From assembly GCF_937924975.1 (NCBI RefSeq), contig NZ_CALEYG010000012.1:1-64000 (forward strand): a DNA stretch of 64,000 bases. Reading direction: 5' to 3'. The position numbers and the translations under genes were made by a program. This DNA is from an uncultured Stomatobaculum sp. Lineage in GTDB: Bacteria; Bacillota; Clostridia; Lachnospirales; Lachnospiraceae. Positions 24,524 to 32,849 of this stretch are shown here, piece after piece (position 1 is the stretch's first letter; each line of letters starts with the position of its first letter). Under the pieces are notes generated by a model. It did no database searches. It was not told the origin of the DNA and worked only from the letters and a program-made list of their open reading frames with translations.

Positions 24524-24579
24524 TCTCATCGAGGGTAGGTAAAATATGTGAATCCGGTACTCCGGGTTCTGCGCTTTTC

Positions 24580-26223
24580 TTATGCTTCCTTGCCGAAGAA
24601 GAGCTCGATGTCGTCCTCGACGGAGCCGATGCCGGCAATGCCGAAGTTGTTGACCAGAACGTTTGCGACATTCGGGGAGAGGAAGGCCGGCAGTGTCGGT
24701 CCGAGGTGGATATTCTTCACGCCGAGATAGAGGAGCGCAAGGAGCACGATGACTGCCTTCTGCTCGTACCAAGCGATGTTGTAAGCAAGCGGAAGCTTGT
24801 TCACATCGTCAAGTCCGAAGATCTCCTTCAGCTTGAGCGCAATAACCGCCAGAGAATAGGAGTCGTTGCACTGACCTGCGTCGAGCACGCGCGGAATGCC
24901 GTTGATGTCGCCGAGATCCAGCTTGTTGTACTTATACTTCGCGCAGCCCGCGGTCAGAATCACAGCGCCCTTCGGCAGTGCCTTTGCGAACTCCGTGTAG
25001 TAGTCGCGACTCTTTGCTCTGCCGTCGCAACCTGCCATGACGACGAACTTCGTGATGGCACCGCTCTTCACCGCATCGACCACCTTATCGGCGAGTGCGA
25101 AGACCTGTGCGTGTGCGAAACCGCCGACAATCTTACCGGTCTCAATCTCGGTCGGCGGCGGGCACTGCTTTGCCTGCTCGATGATCGGGCTGAAATCCTT
25201 AACCTGACCGTAGGGCGCATCGATGTGCTTTAAGCCCGGGAAGCCGACGCAACCCGTGGTCCAGACTCTGTCCTTATAGCTGTCCTTCGGCGGAACCAGG
25301 CAGTTCGTGGTCATAAGAATCGGGCCGTTGAACGTCTCGAACTCTTCCTTCTGCTTCCACCAAGCGTTGCCGTAGTTGCCCGCAAAGTTCGGATACTTCT
25401 TGAAGAACGGATAGTAGTGTGCCGGGAGCATCTCGGAGTGCGTGTAGACATCGACACCGGTGTCCTGGGTCTGGTCAAGCAGCATCTCGAGATCCTTCAG
25501 GTCGTGACCCGAAATCAGGATGCCCGGATTCTTGCGGACACCGATGTTGACCTCGGTGATCTCCGGGTTGCCGTAAGCGCCGGTGTTTGCACCGTCGAGG
25601 AGCGCCATACCCTCGACACCGTACTTACCGGTCTCCAGGGTCAGCGCGACGAGATCGTCGACCGTGAGGCTGTCGTCCAGTGTCTTTGCGAGTGCTTCCT
25701 GCAGGAAACGATCCACCTCTTCGTTCTCGCGAAGCAGAGCATTGGCATGCTTCGTGTAAGCCGACAGACCTTTGAGTCCGTAGGTGATGAGCTCGCGAAG
25801 GGATCTCACATCCTCGTTCTCGGTTGCGAGAACACCGACTTCCGCCGCTCTCTCCGGATAAGCGCTCTCCGGAATCTCCTCGGTCGCAGCGAGCGGAAGC
25901 TTCGAAGCATCGGAAAGCTCCTTGCGGAGTGCGTCGCGACATGCGAGCGTATCCGTGATGCGCTTCTCAATCGCCTTGCGATCGAAGTTTGCGTTCGTAA
26001 TCGTAATGAAGAGGTTCATCGATACGAGGTGATTGACCTCGGCCGCAACCGGCTTGCCCTCTGCTCTGAGAGCGGTCGTGACTGCCGAGAGACCCTTGGT
26101 CACATAAATCAGAAGATCCTGCGCTCTCGCGACATCAAACTTCTTGCCGCAGACACCCTGTACGGTGCAACCCTTGTTGCCCGCAGTCTCCTGACACTGA
26201 TAACAAAACATTTTAGCGTCCAT
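24580..26223 (-). CDS. hcp: Hybrid cluster protein (hydroxylamine reductase)
   Basis: Iron-sulfur-oxygen cluster enzyme involved in nitrosative stress; reported activities are hydroxylamine reduction and NO reduction. The 547-residue protein starts with the N-terminal cluster cysteines (MFCYQCQETAGNKGC, then GVCG). Hybrid-cluster ligands are seen in NCLVPP, TTGCVGFPG, AGCDGR and TAGCAKYKYN. The ATG at 26223 follows AGGAGG by 7 bp; the in-frame extension upstream lacks support. The leader has a CAGGGC/GCCCTG hairpin. No hcr reductase gene is nearby. Confidence 0.96.
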   Translation of the reverse strand: MDAKMFCYQCQETAGNKGCTVQGVCGKKFDVARAQDLLIYVTKGLSAVTTALRAEGKPVAAEVNHLVSMNLFITITNANFDRKAIEKRITDTLACRDALRKELSDASKLPLAATEEIPESAYPERAAEVGVLATENEDVRSLRELITYGLKGLSAYTKHANALLRENEEVDRFLQEALAKTLDDSLTVDDLVALTLETGKYGVEGMALLDGANTGAYGNPEITEVNIGVRKNPGILISGHDLKDLEMLLDQTQDTGVDVYTHSEMLPAHYYPFFKKYPNFAGNYGNAWWKQKEEFETFNGPILMTTNCLVPPKDSYKDRVWTTGCVGFPGLKHIDAPYGQVKDFSPIIEQAKQCPPPTEIETGKIVGGFAHAQVFALADKVVDAVKSGAITKFVVMAGCDGRAKSRDYYTEFAKALPKGAVILTAGCAKYKYNKLDLGDINGIPRVLDAGQCNDSYSLAVIALKLKEIFGLDDVNKLPLAYNIAWYEQKAVIVLLALLYLGVKNIHLGPTLPAFLSPNVANVLVNNFGIAGIGSVEDDIELFFGKEA

Positions 26224-26316
26224 TGATATCCTCCTGTCGTTCTCAGGGCGTCCGCCCTGTTGTTTGCTCTTACTGACAGGATTTATGGTATCACGCCGAA
26301 ACGCTTTCATCCGTTG

Positions 26317-27150
26317 CTATGGCAACGGCTTTTCGCTTTGCTTTGTTCTTTTTCGCATACGCAACAGAAGAAACAGCAATACCGGAACGCAAAGCAGGGA
26401 GGCGAGATTCACGAGAGCCGTCGCCGTTTCGCCGTCAAAGCCGGGCGGCAGGGTCCCCGAAAAGTTGTTGACAAAATGCACGAGATACGGCCAGATGATG
26501 TTTCGCGTCTTCGCATAGAGGTAGCCGAGCACCAGACCGATCAGGAAGGTGTAGACCCCCTGCACAAAAATGCCGTGCCAGATACCAAAGAGCAATGCCG
26601 AGATAAAAATCGCGGCGCCCTCTTTCCCGGTATCTCGCTCTACGAGATGAAAGACAAGGCCGCGGAACAAAAGCTCTTCGACCATCGGGCCGATAATCGA
26701 GACCTCGAGGAGCATCCAGATATAATCGCCGTTCTCGAAGGCGCCCATCTCCGTGTTAAAGGTCTCATAACTCGCCTGCAGTGCCGGAATCGATTTCTGG
26801 ATGAGCTCCGCGAAGTTCAGCCAGAGCAGCGAGACCCCGCCGACGCCGAGACCGATGAGCAACATTTGCAGGGCCCCGCTGACCGGGTGCAGTTTGAGCG
26901 TCGCCGGTCTCTCCTCGTAGTTCCGCTTGACGAATTTCAGAAGTCCGCTGTAAACAAGGCAAAGCATAAGCGCCGAGCAGACATAGCCGAGGTTCTGATT
27001 GGCGTCGAGATAATCCCACGAGACGCCGAGAAACGCGAGCCCGCCCTCGGCGAGGAGGGCGAGAATCGCATCGATATAACTGTAACTGTAAATTAAGCTT
27101 GCCACCAGCAGAATGCGGAGACCGCTCTCTGCTCTCTCTTTTGAATTCAA
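26317..27150 (-). CDS. CPBP family intramembrane metalloprotease
   Basis: 277-residue membrane protein with about seven to eight helices. The three CPBP (Abi/CAAX) motifs are intact: EE at 158-159 with Arg163 (EELLFRG), Phe188-x3-His192 (FGIWH), and His225-x3-Asn229 (HFVNN). The family includes prenyl-protein proteases and bacteriocin self-immunity proteins; the substrate here is unknown. The start is TTG at 27150, overlapping the HAD gene stop, with GGTGATGG upstream; no better start is near. Probably an operon with the HAD gene. Confidence 0.85.
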   Translation of the reverse strand: MNSKERAESGLRILLVASLIYSYSYIDAILALLAEGGLAFLGVSWDYLDANQNLGYVCSALMLCLVYSGLLKFVKRNYEERPATLKLHPVSGALQMLLIGLGVGGVSLLWLNFAELIQKSIPALQASYETFNTEMGAFENGDYIWMLLEVSIIGPMVEELLFRGLVFHLVERDTGKEGAAIFISALLFGIWHGIFVQGVYTFLIGLVLGYLYAKTRNIIWPYLVHFVNNFSGTLPPGFDGETATALVNLASLLCVPVLLFLLLRMRKRTKQSEKPLP

Positions 27151-27926
27151 TGTTCCATCACCTCGCCGACGCCGTTCAGAATGTAGTTCGGTCGATACGG
27201 ATACTGCTCACACTCCTCTCGCGTCGTGACCCCGGAGAGCACCAGTACCGTCGTGAGTCCGGTCTCAATTCCGGCAATCACATCAGTGTCCATGCGGTCA
27301 CCGATCATGACCGCGTTTTCCGAGTGGACGCCGAGCAGACGGAGCCCTGTCCGCATCATCAGGGGATTCGGCTTGCCCACAAAATAGGCCTGCTTGCCGG
27401 TCGCGAGCTCAATCGGCGCAATCAGCGCGCGGCAGGCGGGCGCAATGCCGCTCTCGGTCGGTCCGGTCAGGTCATAGTTCGTGCCGATCAGCTTGGCGCC
27501 CGCGTTGACAAGACGTATCGCCTTGGTGATCTGATCCAGATTATAGGAAGAGGACTCACCGACCACCACATAGTCCGGGTTCACATCGTTATAGGTGATG
27601 CCCTTGTCATAGAGCGCATTCAAGACGCCGTGCTCGCCGACCACATAGGCGGAGCAGCCGGGCGCCTGCCTGTTTAAGAAATGCGCAGTCGCAAGCGCAC
27701 TTGTGTAAAAATGCGACTCGTCGACCTCGAGTCCCATGCGTTCCAGTTTCTGCTGCAGCTCCTTCGGCGTGTACTGGCTCGAATTCGTGAGGAACAAAAA
27801 ATGCTTGTCCTCACGGAGCATCCACTCCACAAATTCCCGCACGCCCGGCAGAATCCGGTTGCCGTGGTAAATCACGCCGTCCATGTCGCAGATAAATCCC
27901 TCTTTATCCCGCAATGTTGCCTCCAT
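27147..27926 (-). CDS. HAD-IIA family phosphatase (NagD-like)
   Basis: 259-residue haloacid-dehalogenase hydrolase of subfamily IIA. Motif I is DMDGVIYHG near the N-terminus, motif II is LTNSS, the Lys is in FVGKPNP, and motif III is IGDRMDTDVIAG. A type IIA cap lies between motifs II and III. Likely substrates are nucleoside or sugar phosphates or p-nitrophenyl phosphate-like compounds; precise identity is unknown. The ATG at 27926 is chosen for the upstream AAAGGAG (4-bp spacing); two upstream in-frame ATGs lack sites. Coupled to the CPBP gene by a 4-bp overlap. Confidence 0.85.
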   Translation of the reverse strand: MEATLRDKEGFICDMDGVIYHGNRILPGVREFVEWMLREDKHFLFLTNSSQYTPKELQQKLERMGLEVDESHFYTSALATAHFLNRQAPGCSAYVVGEHGVLNALYDKGITYNDVNPDYVVVGESSSYNLDQITKAIRLVNAGAKLIGTNYDLTGPTESGIAPACRALIAPIELATGKQAYFVGKPNPLMMRTGLRLLGVHSENAVMIGDRMDTDVIAGIETGLTTVLVLSGVTTREECEQYPYRPNYILNGVGEVMEH

Positions 27927-27947
27927 ATAACTCCTTTCCATATAACA

Positions 27948-27976
27948 ATACCCGCGCACCTTGCATGCGCGGGTAT
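27948..27976 (-). terminator. Hairpin between the MntR-like gene and the HAD gene
   Basis: A perfect 11-bp stem (ATACCCGCGCA/TGCGCGGGTAT) with a 7-base loop, 9 bp after the MntR-like stop. The following bases (TGTTATATGG) are only weakly T-rich, so it may be a leaky terminator or a 3'-end protector within one transcript. Confidence 0.6.
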
Positions 27977-27984
27977 CTCCTCGC

Positions 27985-28371
27985 TCAGACGTCCTGTTTC
28001 TTGCCCCAGTGCGCCTGCATCTTGTGAAAACTGTCCTCGCTGATCACATGCTCGACCAAGCAGGCCTCCTCTTCGGCGACCTCCGGCGCAATGCCGATGG
28101 ACTCGAAGAGTTGGCGGAAGAACTCATGCTTCTCGAATGTCTGCGCCGCCGCCTGCTCCCCTGCCTCAGTGAGCTGAATGCGCCAATCCTCGCGGTGAAT
28201 GTAGCCCTCCTCCTCGAGTTTTTTCAGCGCGACCGAGACACTCGGCTTTGAAAAGTTCATGAGCTCTGCGATGTCAGTGGGGCGGCAGGCGCCCTTCTCC
28301 CGGATGATGCGGAGTATGCTCTCCAGATAGTCTTCGCTCGATTTGCCAAGCTCGTGCCTCTCCTGTTTCAT
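27985..28371 (-). CDS. Short MntR/DtxR-family metal-dependent repressor
   Basis: 128-residue regulator with an N-terminal winged helix (ACRPTDIAELMNFSKPSVSVAL is the recognition region) and a dimerisation/metal domain. Ligand positions known from B. subtilis MntR appear conserved: Asp and Glu in SSEDYLESIL, His in FEKHEFFRQLF, and Glu/Glu-His in EEACLVEHVIS. It lacks the SH3-like third domain of DtxR and is slightly shorter than MntR. The ATG at 28371 follows GAGGAGG. Manganese (or iron) is the likely co-repressor, which would complement the riboswitch-controlled mntP ~5 kb away. Confidence 0.85.
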   Translation of the reverse strand: MKQERHELGKSSEDYLESILRIIREKGACRPTDIAELMNFSKPSVSVALKKLEEEGYIHREDWRIQLTEAGEQAAAQTFEKHEFFRQLFESIGIAPEVAEEEACLVEHVISEDSFHKMQAHWGKKQDV

Positions 28372-28397
28372 GCAACCTCCTCTTTCTGATTTCAAAA

Positions 28398-28425
28398 AAC
28401 CGAAGCCGTGAGACCGGCTCCGGTT
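28398..28425 (-). terminator. Terminator of the immunity-type gene cluster
   Basis: An 11-bp stem with one mismatch (AACCGAAGCCG/CGGCTCCGGTT), 6-base loop, followed on the minus strand by TTTTTTGAAA. Confidence 0.85.
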
Positions 28426-28478
28426 CTGTTTCCATTGACTAACAAAATAGCACAGCGCGCCGCGCGCGTCAAGTCACC

Positions 28479-29963
28479 TCAGTCCTCCCGCTCCTGCTTG
28501 TCATAGATGCTGAGCGGATGCGCCTCCCTGCGGAACACCCGGGCCGCAAGCCACGGTAACCCCTCCTCTTCAAAGAAAGCACGCATGCAGCGCACGGTCG
28601 CATCGAAATCCCAGGCGATGAAATCGAGATAGCCGCAGAAGATGCCGGTTGCGCCGCCGATGAAACTGCAGCACGCCGCGCCCTCGGGCGTCTCCATATG
28701 CGCCTTTGCCTTATCCCGGAGCGTCAGGATTTCCTCCGAGCGCTTTTCTCCGCGGAACCCGGCGAGCGGGTAGATGAAGAAGCCGGCCACCGCACCGTCT
28801 GCCTGCAGCTCATTGACCATGCGGTCCTCCCCCTGCAGGTACTCGCTGACCAGAGTCGGGCAGAGACTGAAACCGGAAATGGTGTCGAGCCGGTAGTCGG
28901 CATTCGGGTCCTCGCTCGGATCTAAGCTGTAAAAGGTGTAATTTTCCGCAATGACCTCCTCCGCCGTGATATCGAGTTTGGCACCGCGCCGCTCGAGTTC
29001 TTCCGGAAGTTCGGAGAGCAGGCAGGGCTTACCCGCCGCGGGCGCCTTCAGCACATCAAAGCTGCGGATGTAGCGCATATTGACGAGTTCGCCGAGCAGC
29101 TGATCCGTGAGCGTCGTTAAGAGCCACCAGACTCTTCCCTCATCTTCCGTAAGAAGGGGGAGCAGCTTCTCGCAGTAGAGCTTGACCCCGTAGCGGTCGT
29201 CCTTTCCCGCCTCAATCCAAACCTGTATGTCCTCGCCGCGAATGGGTCCCTCGCCCGCATCGAGCGCGAGACCGCTCATGCGCTGCCGTCCGACCAGGAT
29301 ATTCCAGTGTTCCGTCACCGCCTCGGGCACATGGCGCTGAAAATAGCAGTCCTCGAGGAGCACTTCGATGCTGCCCTCAGGGGTCAGGATGAGTTCATAT
29401 TTTTCGCCGTTAAAGCCGAGTTCAAAGGCCTGATTCTCAAGGGCCTCGCGCAGGATGTCACCGCATTTCTCAATCAGCTCATCGCCGCGCACATGTTCCG
29501 TGTCCTCATCCATGATGCGTCGAAGCTCCGCCTCTTCCGCGGCAAAGCGCTTCCACACGCTTTCCGTTCTCTCGCGAAAGTTTTCGGCAAAGCGCGGCAG
29601 CGAGATGCGGCGCTCGCAGTCGTCAATGAAATTCTGTGTGTCCTCATCGCCGGGAAGTGCGGCAAGCGCCTCGCGGAAGTGATGTAACGCCCGTCCCTCC
29701 TGATCCAGATAGTAATAGGCGTAGCCCAGGCGGAAATTCCAGCGGTGATCGCCTTCAAAATAGGCTTCGTGGCGCTTTAAGAGCGCAACCGCCTTCCGAA
29801 ACAGCCTGCGATCCGTTGCCTCCGCCACGTTGTTATAAGCGCGCGCAAGCTCGCTGTCGAGTTCCGGCGTTCTCTCCTCCTCCGGAAGCGCCTCAATCGC
29901 ATCGACTATTTTTTGGTGCTCCTCGTTCTCAAACCACTGCGCACACTGCTGTAACAGATCCAT
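28479..29963 (-). CDS. TPR-like protein of the immunity-type cluster
   Basis: 494 residues, no named function. The first ~130 residues are helical repeats of TPR type (AIEALPEEERTPELDSELAR, WNFRLGYAYYYLDQEGRALH, HFREALAALP). The rest is an acidic alpha/beta region with ordered-looking strands and no catalytic motif I recognise (WKRFAAEEAELRRIMDEDTE, WNILVGRQRM). No signal peptide or membrane helix, so cytoplasmic. ATG follows AAGGAG. It is the last gene of a cluster with NADAR, DUF4253 and DUF2262 proteins, companions of bacterial toxin-immunity islands; its own role is unknown. Confidence 0.75.
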   Translation of the reverse strand: MDLLQQCAQWFENEEHQKIVDAIEALPEEERTPELDSELARAYNNVAEATDRRLFRKAVALLKRHEAYFEGDHRWNFRLGYAYYYLDQEGRALHHFREALAALPGDEDTQNFIDDCERRISLPRFAENFRERTESVWKRFAAEEAELRRIMDEDTEHVRGDELIEKCGDILREALENQAFELGFNGEKYELILTPEGSIEVLLEDCYFQRHVPEAVTEHWNILVGRQRMSGLALDAGEGPIRGEDIQVWIEAGKDDRYGVKLYCEKLLPLLTEDEGRVWWLLTTLTDQLLGELVNMRYIRSFDVLKAPAAGKPCLLSELPEELERRGAKLDITAEEVIAENYTFYSLDPSEDPNADYRLDTISGFSLCPTLVSEYLQGEDRMVNELQADGAVAGFFIYPLAGFRGEKRSEEILTLRDKAKAHMETPEGAACCSFIGGATGIFCGYLDFIAWDFDATVRCMRAFFEEEGLPWLAARVFRREAHPLSIYDKQERED

Positions 29964-29978
29964 GCTCTTCTCCTTTTC

Positions 29979-30839
29979 TCAGACAAGTTTGAAATCACAG
30001 AGCGCTTCCTGCGCCGTGACCCGTCTTAACTCCTCCCGGACTTCTGTCAGCGCAAAGCCGAGCAGATTATCTCCCTTCCACTTGAGCGGATTTTCCGCTG
30101 CCTCCTCACACTCCGCAAGGCCTATGCCCCAGACGCGGTCGTAGGGGCTGGCCTCGACCAATACCTTATCTCCGGTCGAGAGCAGAAAGTCGCGGAGCTC
30201 CGGGTTCTGACTGAATTTGAGCCAGTTCCCGTTCAGTACGATGGCGTAGCGAAAGCGCTGCCAGACCGCCTCCTCAAAGCCTCTCACCTCTCTGCCGAGC
30301 GCCTTGATGCGCTTCGGATCTCTTGCGGAGAGTATCTCTGCCCTGTGTTCGGCATCGCCAAAGAGCTCGGCTTTCTTCGCCATCATATACTGTTCGGCGG
30401 AGATAAAGCGCTCGCCTTCGCCGTAAAACTCCGCCTTCCACCACTGGCTGAACGCGCTCTTCGTCACGCTTCCGTCCTTCGCGGGCTGATGTCCCCAAAA
30501 GAAGCAGTACTTTTGCTTTTTCCCGGCAAGCTTCTGTTTTCCGAGCTGCGCCCGCGTGTACTTAGGCGCGCCGTCCGGGTTTCGAGTCGCGAGGCAAAAG
30601 TCCCCCCGCTCAAGGTACACTGCCCTATCCTCATCGTCCCACCAGCCGGCCCAGGTGAAGGGCTCCGGGAAGCGCGCACGGTATGCTTCCCGCTCCTTTT
30701 CTCCGAGCGCCTCAAACCATGCTACAAAGCGGTCCAGGTAATCTTCGCCGCTGCCCATGCGAAAGCCGAGACTGTAGCGCTCATATTCGGGATAGGCGAG
30801 CCACGGCGGCGGCAAAAAACCTTGCACTTGTAAGTTCAT
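29979..30839 (-). CDS. NADAR domain protein (ADP-ribose N-glycosidase family, YbiA-like)
   Basis: 286 residues. The C-terminal ~170 residues form the NADAR fold: FFWGHQP, FSQWW, FISAEQYMMAKKAELFGD, ILSARDPKRIKALGREVRGF, then WLKFSQNPELRDFLLSTGDK and ASPYDRVWGIGL. These match the YbiA/DUF1768 active-site segments. Family members cleave N-glycosidic bonds; some remove ADP-ribose from guanine in DNA or RNA and act as antitoxins of DarT-like enzymes. The N-terminal ~105 residues are an extra acidic/aromatic region. ATG follows AAAGGA. The setting in an immunity-type cluster favours a protective role here; that is inference. Confidence 0.88.
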   Translation of the reverse strand: MNLQVQGFLPPPWLAYPEYERYSLGFRMGSGEDYLDRFVAWFEALGEKEREAYRARFPEPFTWAGWWDDEDRAVYLERGDFCLATRNPDGAPKYTRAQLGKQKLAGKKQKYCFFWGHQPAKDGSVTKSAFSQWWKAEFYGEGERFISAEQYMMAKKAELFGDAEHRAEILSARDPKRIKALGREVRGFEEAVWQRFRYAIVLNGNWLKFSQNPELRDFLLSTGDKVLVEASPYDRVWGIGLAECEEAAENPLKWKGDNLLGFALTEVREELRRVTAQEALCDFKLV

Positions 30840-30875
30840 CCGCGTCCTTTCATTTTCCTACTTTTACTTCCTTCT

Positions 30876-31661
30876 TTAATCCCACCAGAAATACCAGATT
30901 CTAGAGCGCTTAAGGCTGTCCGCCAGCGCGCCGAGCGGGTGGACGCCCTGATCGATATCCGGGCAGAAGCCGTAGTGTTCGATTGCAAGCTCCAAAGCCC
31001 TGTTCTCCGGCACCGGTGCCGGAAGGAAGAACTCTAGCTCGTCGTGCGACATGGTACTCGGCCAAGCGCCGTACTGCTCCGCCCAGTACTTCGTGACCGC
31101 CATGAGCTCCTCTGTGCCCGGGCAATCGTTCCAGCCGCCGAAGGGCAGATAGGCAAAGACCTCAAAGGCATGTTTCACCGGAATCTTTGCGAGTATTACC
31201 GGCGCAGTCTCCTCGCTCCGATAGTCCCGGTAAGCGGCAAAGCAGTCGATTTCCTCGCCGCCCTCTACCGCACCGACAATTTCACTGTTCCAGTCGATCT
31301 CATCGTCCTCGGCCTCTTCCTTCCGATCGGCAAGGTAGCCCTTTAGGATTTCCCGTCCGTCCGGAAGTTCGCGCGAGAGCTGCTCTCTCCGGTACGCCGC
31401 CACCTTCGTTGCGTCAAAGGAATAGTCGTCCTCCCCGTCGGAATCCGGGTCGGAATTCATGATGAGGCACTCCCAGAGTACCTCATCCACCTTGATGAGC
31501 ATGGGCACATAGCCTCCGTCCGCTGCGCCGCGCAGCGCATCAAAGTAGGCCGCACACAGTTCCGTATCATCCGGCATGGGCGGAAAATAGCGGCATTCGC
31601 AATCCAAGTACTTCATCATCGCCTCGGCGAGTTCCGAGGGCTTTTCCTTCTTCTCTTCCAT
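30876..31661 (-). CDS. DUF4253 family protein
   Basis: 261 residues, acidic, cytoplasmic. The C-terminal half carries the DUF4253 pattern: AYLPFGGWNDCPGTEELMAV, WAEQYGAWPSTMSHDELEFF, then YGFCPDIDQG and a terminal WYFWWD. DUF4253 proteins have no established biochemistry but recur next to SUKH and other immunity genes of polymorphic toxin loci. The ATG at 31661 has GGAG 9 bp upstream; ten extra residues would be added by an unsupported upstream start. It lies 36 bp upstream of the NADAR gene. Confidence 0.8.
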   Translation of the reverse strand: MEEKKEKPSELAEAMMKYLDCECRYFPPMPDDTELCAAYFDALRGAADGGYVPMLIKVDEVLWECLIMNSDPDSDGEDDYSFDATKVAAYRREQLSRELPDGREILKGYLADRKEEAEDDEIDWNSEIVGAVEGGEEIDCFAAYRDYRSEETAPVILAKIPVKHAFEVFAYLPFGGWNDCPGTEELMAVTKYWAEQYGAWPSTMSHDELEFFLPAPVPENRALELAIEHYGFCPDIDQGVHPLGALADSLKRSRIWYFWWD

Positions 31662-31824
31662 ACAGGCTGTCTCCGTTTTACCTCGCGGCACAGGCCTCTG
31701 TCGCCGCGCGATTTTAGCTTTTTTGTTTCGTATTTCTTTTCGTTTCGTGCTTTTTCTTCCGTCAAACGCAGCTCCCGTCCATGCGGCACTGCGTTCCTCC
31801 GCAGCGCTTCAAAGCGACGCGGTT
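31662..31824. other. Intergenic gap inside the immunity-type cluster
   Basis: 163 bp, T/C-rich on the plus strand, with no clear promoter or terminator that I can support. It splits the cluster into two sets of three genes. Confidence 0.4.
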
Positions 31825-32235
31825 TCAGCAAAGCTCGCAAATCGGCTCGCCGCAGGGTTGAAAGCCTTCGTCAAAGGGCACGAAGAGATAGAGCCGCCCC
31901 GCAGGCGTATCTCCGGCATCATAGCCCAGCGCAAAAACGCCGTAGCTCTCATCCTGATCCAGCGCGAGCTCCGTCAGCGGAAGCGCCGCAATCTTCTCCG
32001 CAGGAAAGCTGTGACGCAGAACTTCCCGCGCCTTCCGGTCCAGCGCCTCAAGTTCCTCTTTGAGCCGCCGCCAAAAGCGCAAGTCGCGCGAAGGAGGTTC
32101 TTCCGCGCTGTCGCCGCCCCGACTGATGGTGAGCGTCTGTCCGGCATACGGTATCTCAATACAGAGTCTCGTCCCGCAGGCAAAGACCTCTCCGTTCCAG
32201 AGCGCAGATACTTCGTCCCAAAGGAGTCTGCTCAC
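31825..32235 (-). CDS. Hypothetical protein of the immunity-type cluster (136 aa)
   Basis: 136 residues; I do not recognise the family. It reads as alternating strands and one long charged helix (RFWRRLKEELEALDRKAREV), ending in YGVFALGYDAGDTPAGRLYL followed by FVPFDEGFQ, and has no signal peptide. The start is GTG after GGAGG, overlapping the stop of the upstream gene by 4 bp (GTGA), so both are translated together. Its acidic character and position suggest a small immunity-type protein. Confidence 0.65.
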   Translation of the reverse strand: MSRLLWDEVSALWNGEVFACGTRLCIEIPYAGQTLTISRGGDSAEEPPSRDLRFWRRLKEELEALDRKAREVLRHSFPAEKIAALPLTELALDQDESYGVFALGYDAGDTPAGRLYLFVPFDEGFQPCGEPICELC

Positions 32236-32837
32236 AGCGCCTCCAAGACCTTCGAGAGCGCTGCTTCCAAGGCCGGTGTTCTCGCAGCCTCAATCTCCTC
32301 TCGCTCTGCGAGTACGGCCTGCCAAGTATAATAGTAAAAGCTGTAAAAGAGCGCATCCGGGAAGACATCCTCGTCCTCGTAGCGAAGTTCATCCGCCTCT
32401 TCATTGTACTCTTCCGACCAGAGATACTCTTCCAGGAGGAGGTCCGCAAAGCGCGGCAGCGGCGCCGCGTGCTCCATGGTATCGCCGAGATGATAGCAGC
32501 CAAGCAGGCAGTCAAAGAGTTCCGTGAGCTGTCCCGCCAGATAGGCCGCCACGGGGTTTTCGGCGCTCTCCCGGAGCGCCTTTCCCAAAATGCGCGCGAG
32601 AAACACGCTCGCAAACGGCGTCGCGTGCCAGAGGGTATCCTGGTGCTCCACATTGTAGCCGAGTTCCTCAAATGCCTCTCGGACACCGTCCGCATCCCGC
32701 ATCTCTTCCAGAACGGCAAAGTACTCCGGAAAGGCGGTCGCTCTGCCGTAAACCGTCGTGAGCCTCTGCCAGGGCACATCGCTCACGCGAAGCCCTTTGA
32801 TATACGCTCTGTTCTCCTCTGTGATCCGCTCTGTCAT
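32232..32837 (-). CDS. Hypothetical helical protein of the immunity-type cluster (201 aa)
   Basis: 201 residues, not assigned to a named family. Its N-terminal part contains IKGLRVSDVPWQRLTTVYGR, followed by helices with conserved-looking aromatic positions and an acidic tyrosine-rich segment (ADELRYEDEDVFPDALFYSF). It is predicted cytoplasmic and mostly helical, in the style of HEAT-like immunity proteins. ATG follows GGAGGG. It lies 12 bp after the DUF2262 gene and overlaps the next gene. Confidence 0.7.
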   Translation of the reverse strand: MTERITEENRAYIKGLRVSDVPWQRLTTVYGRATAFPEYFAVLEEMRDADGVREAFEELGYNVEHQDTLWHATPFASVFLARILGKALRESAENPVAAYLAGQLTELFDCLLGCYHLGDTMEHAAPLPRFADLLLEEYLWSEEYNEEADELRYEDEDVFPDALFYSFYYYTWQAVLAEREEIEAARTPALEAALSKVLEAL

Positions 32838-32849
32838 GATGCCCTCCGC

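Noticed and set aside
24255..24542. 95-codon open frame on the plus strand between rubrerythrin and hcp
   Set aside because: No ribosome site, Arg/Ser-rich low-complexity product, and it overlaps the hcp terminator.
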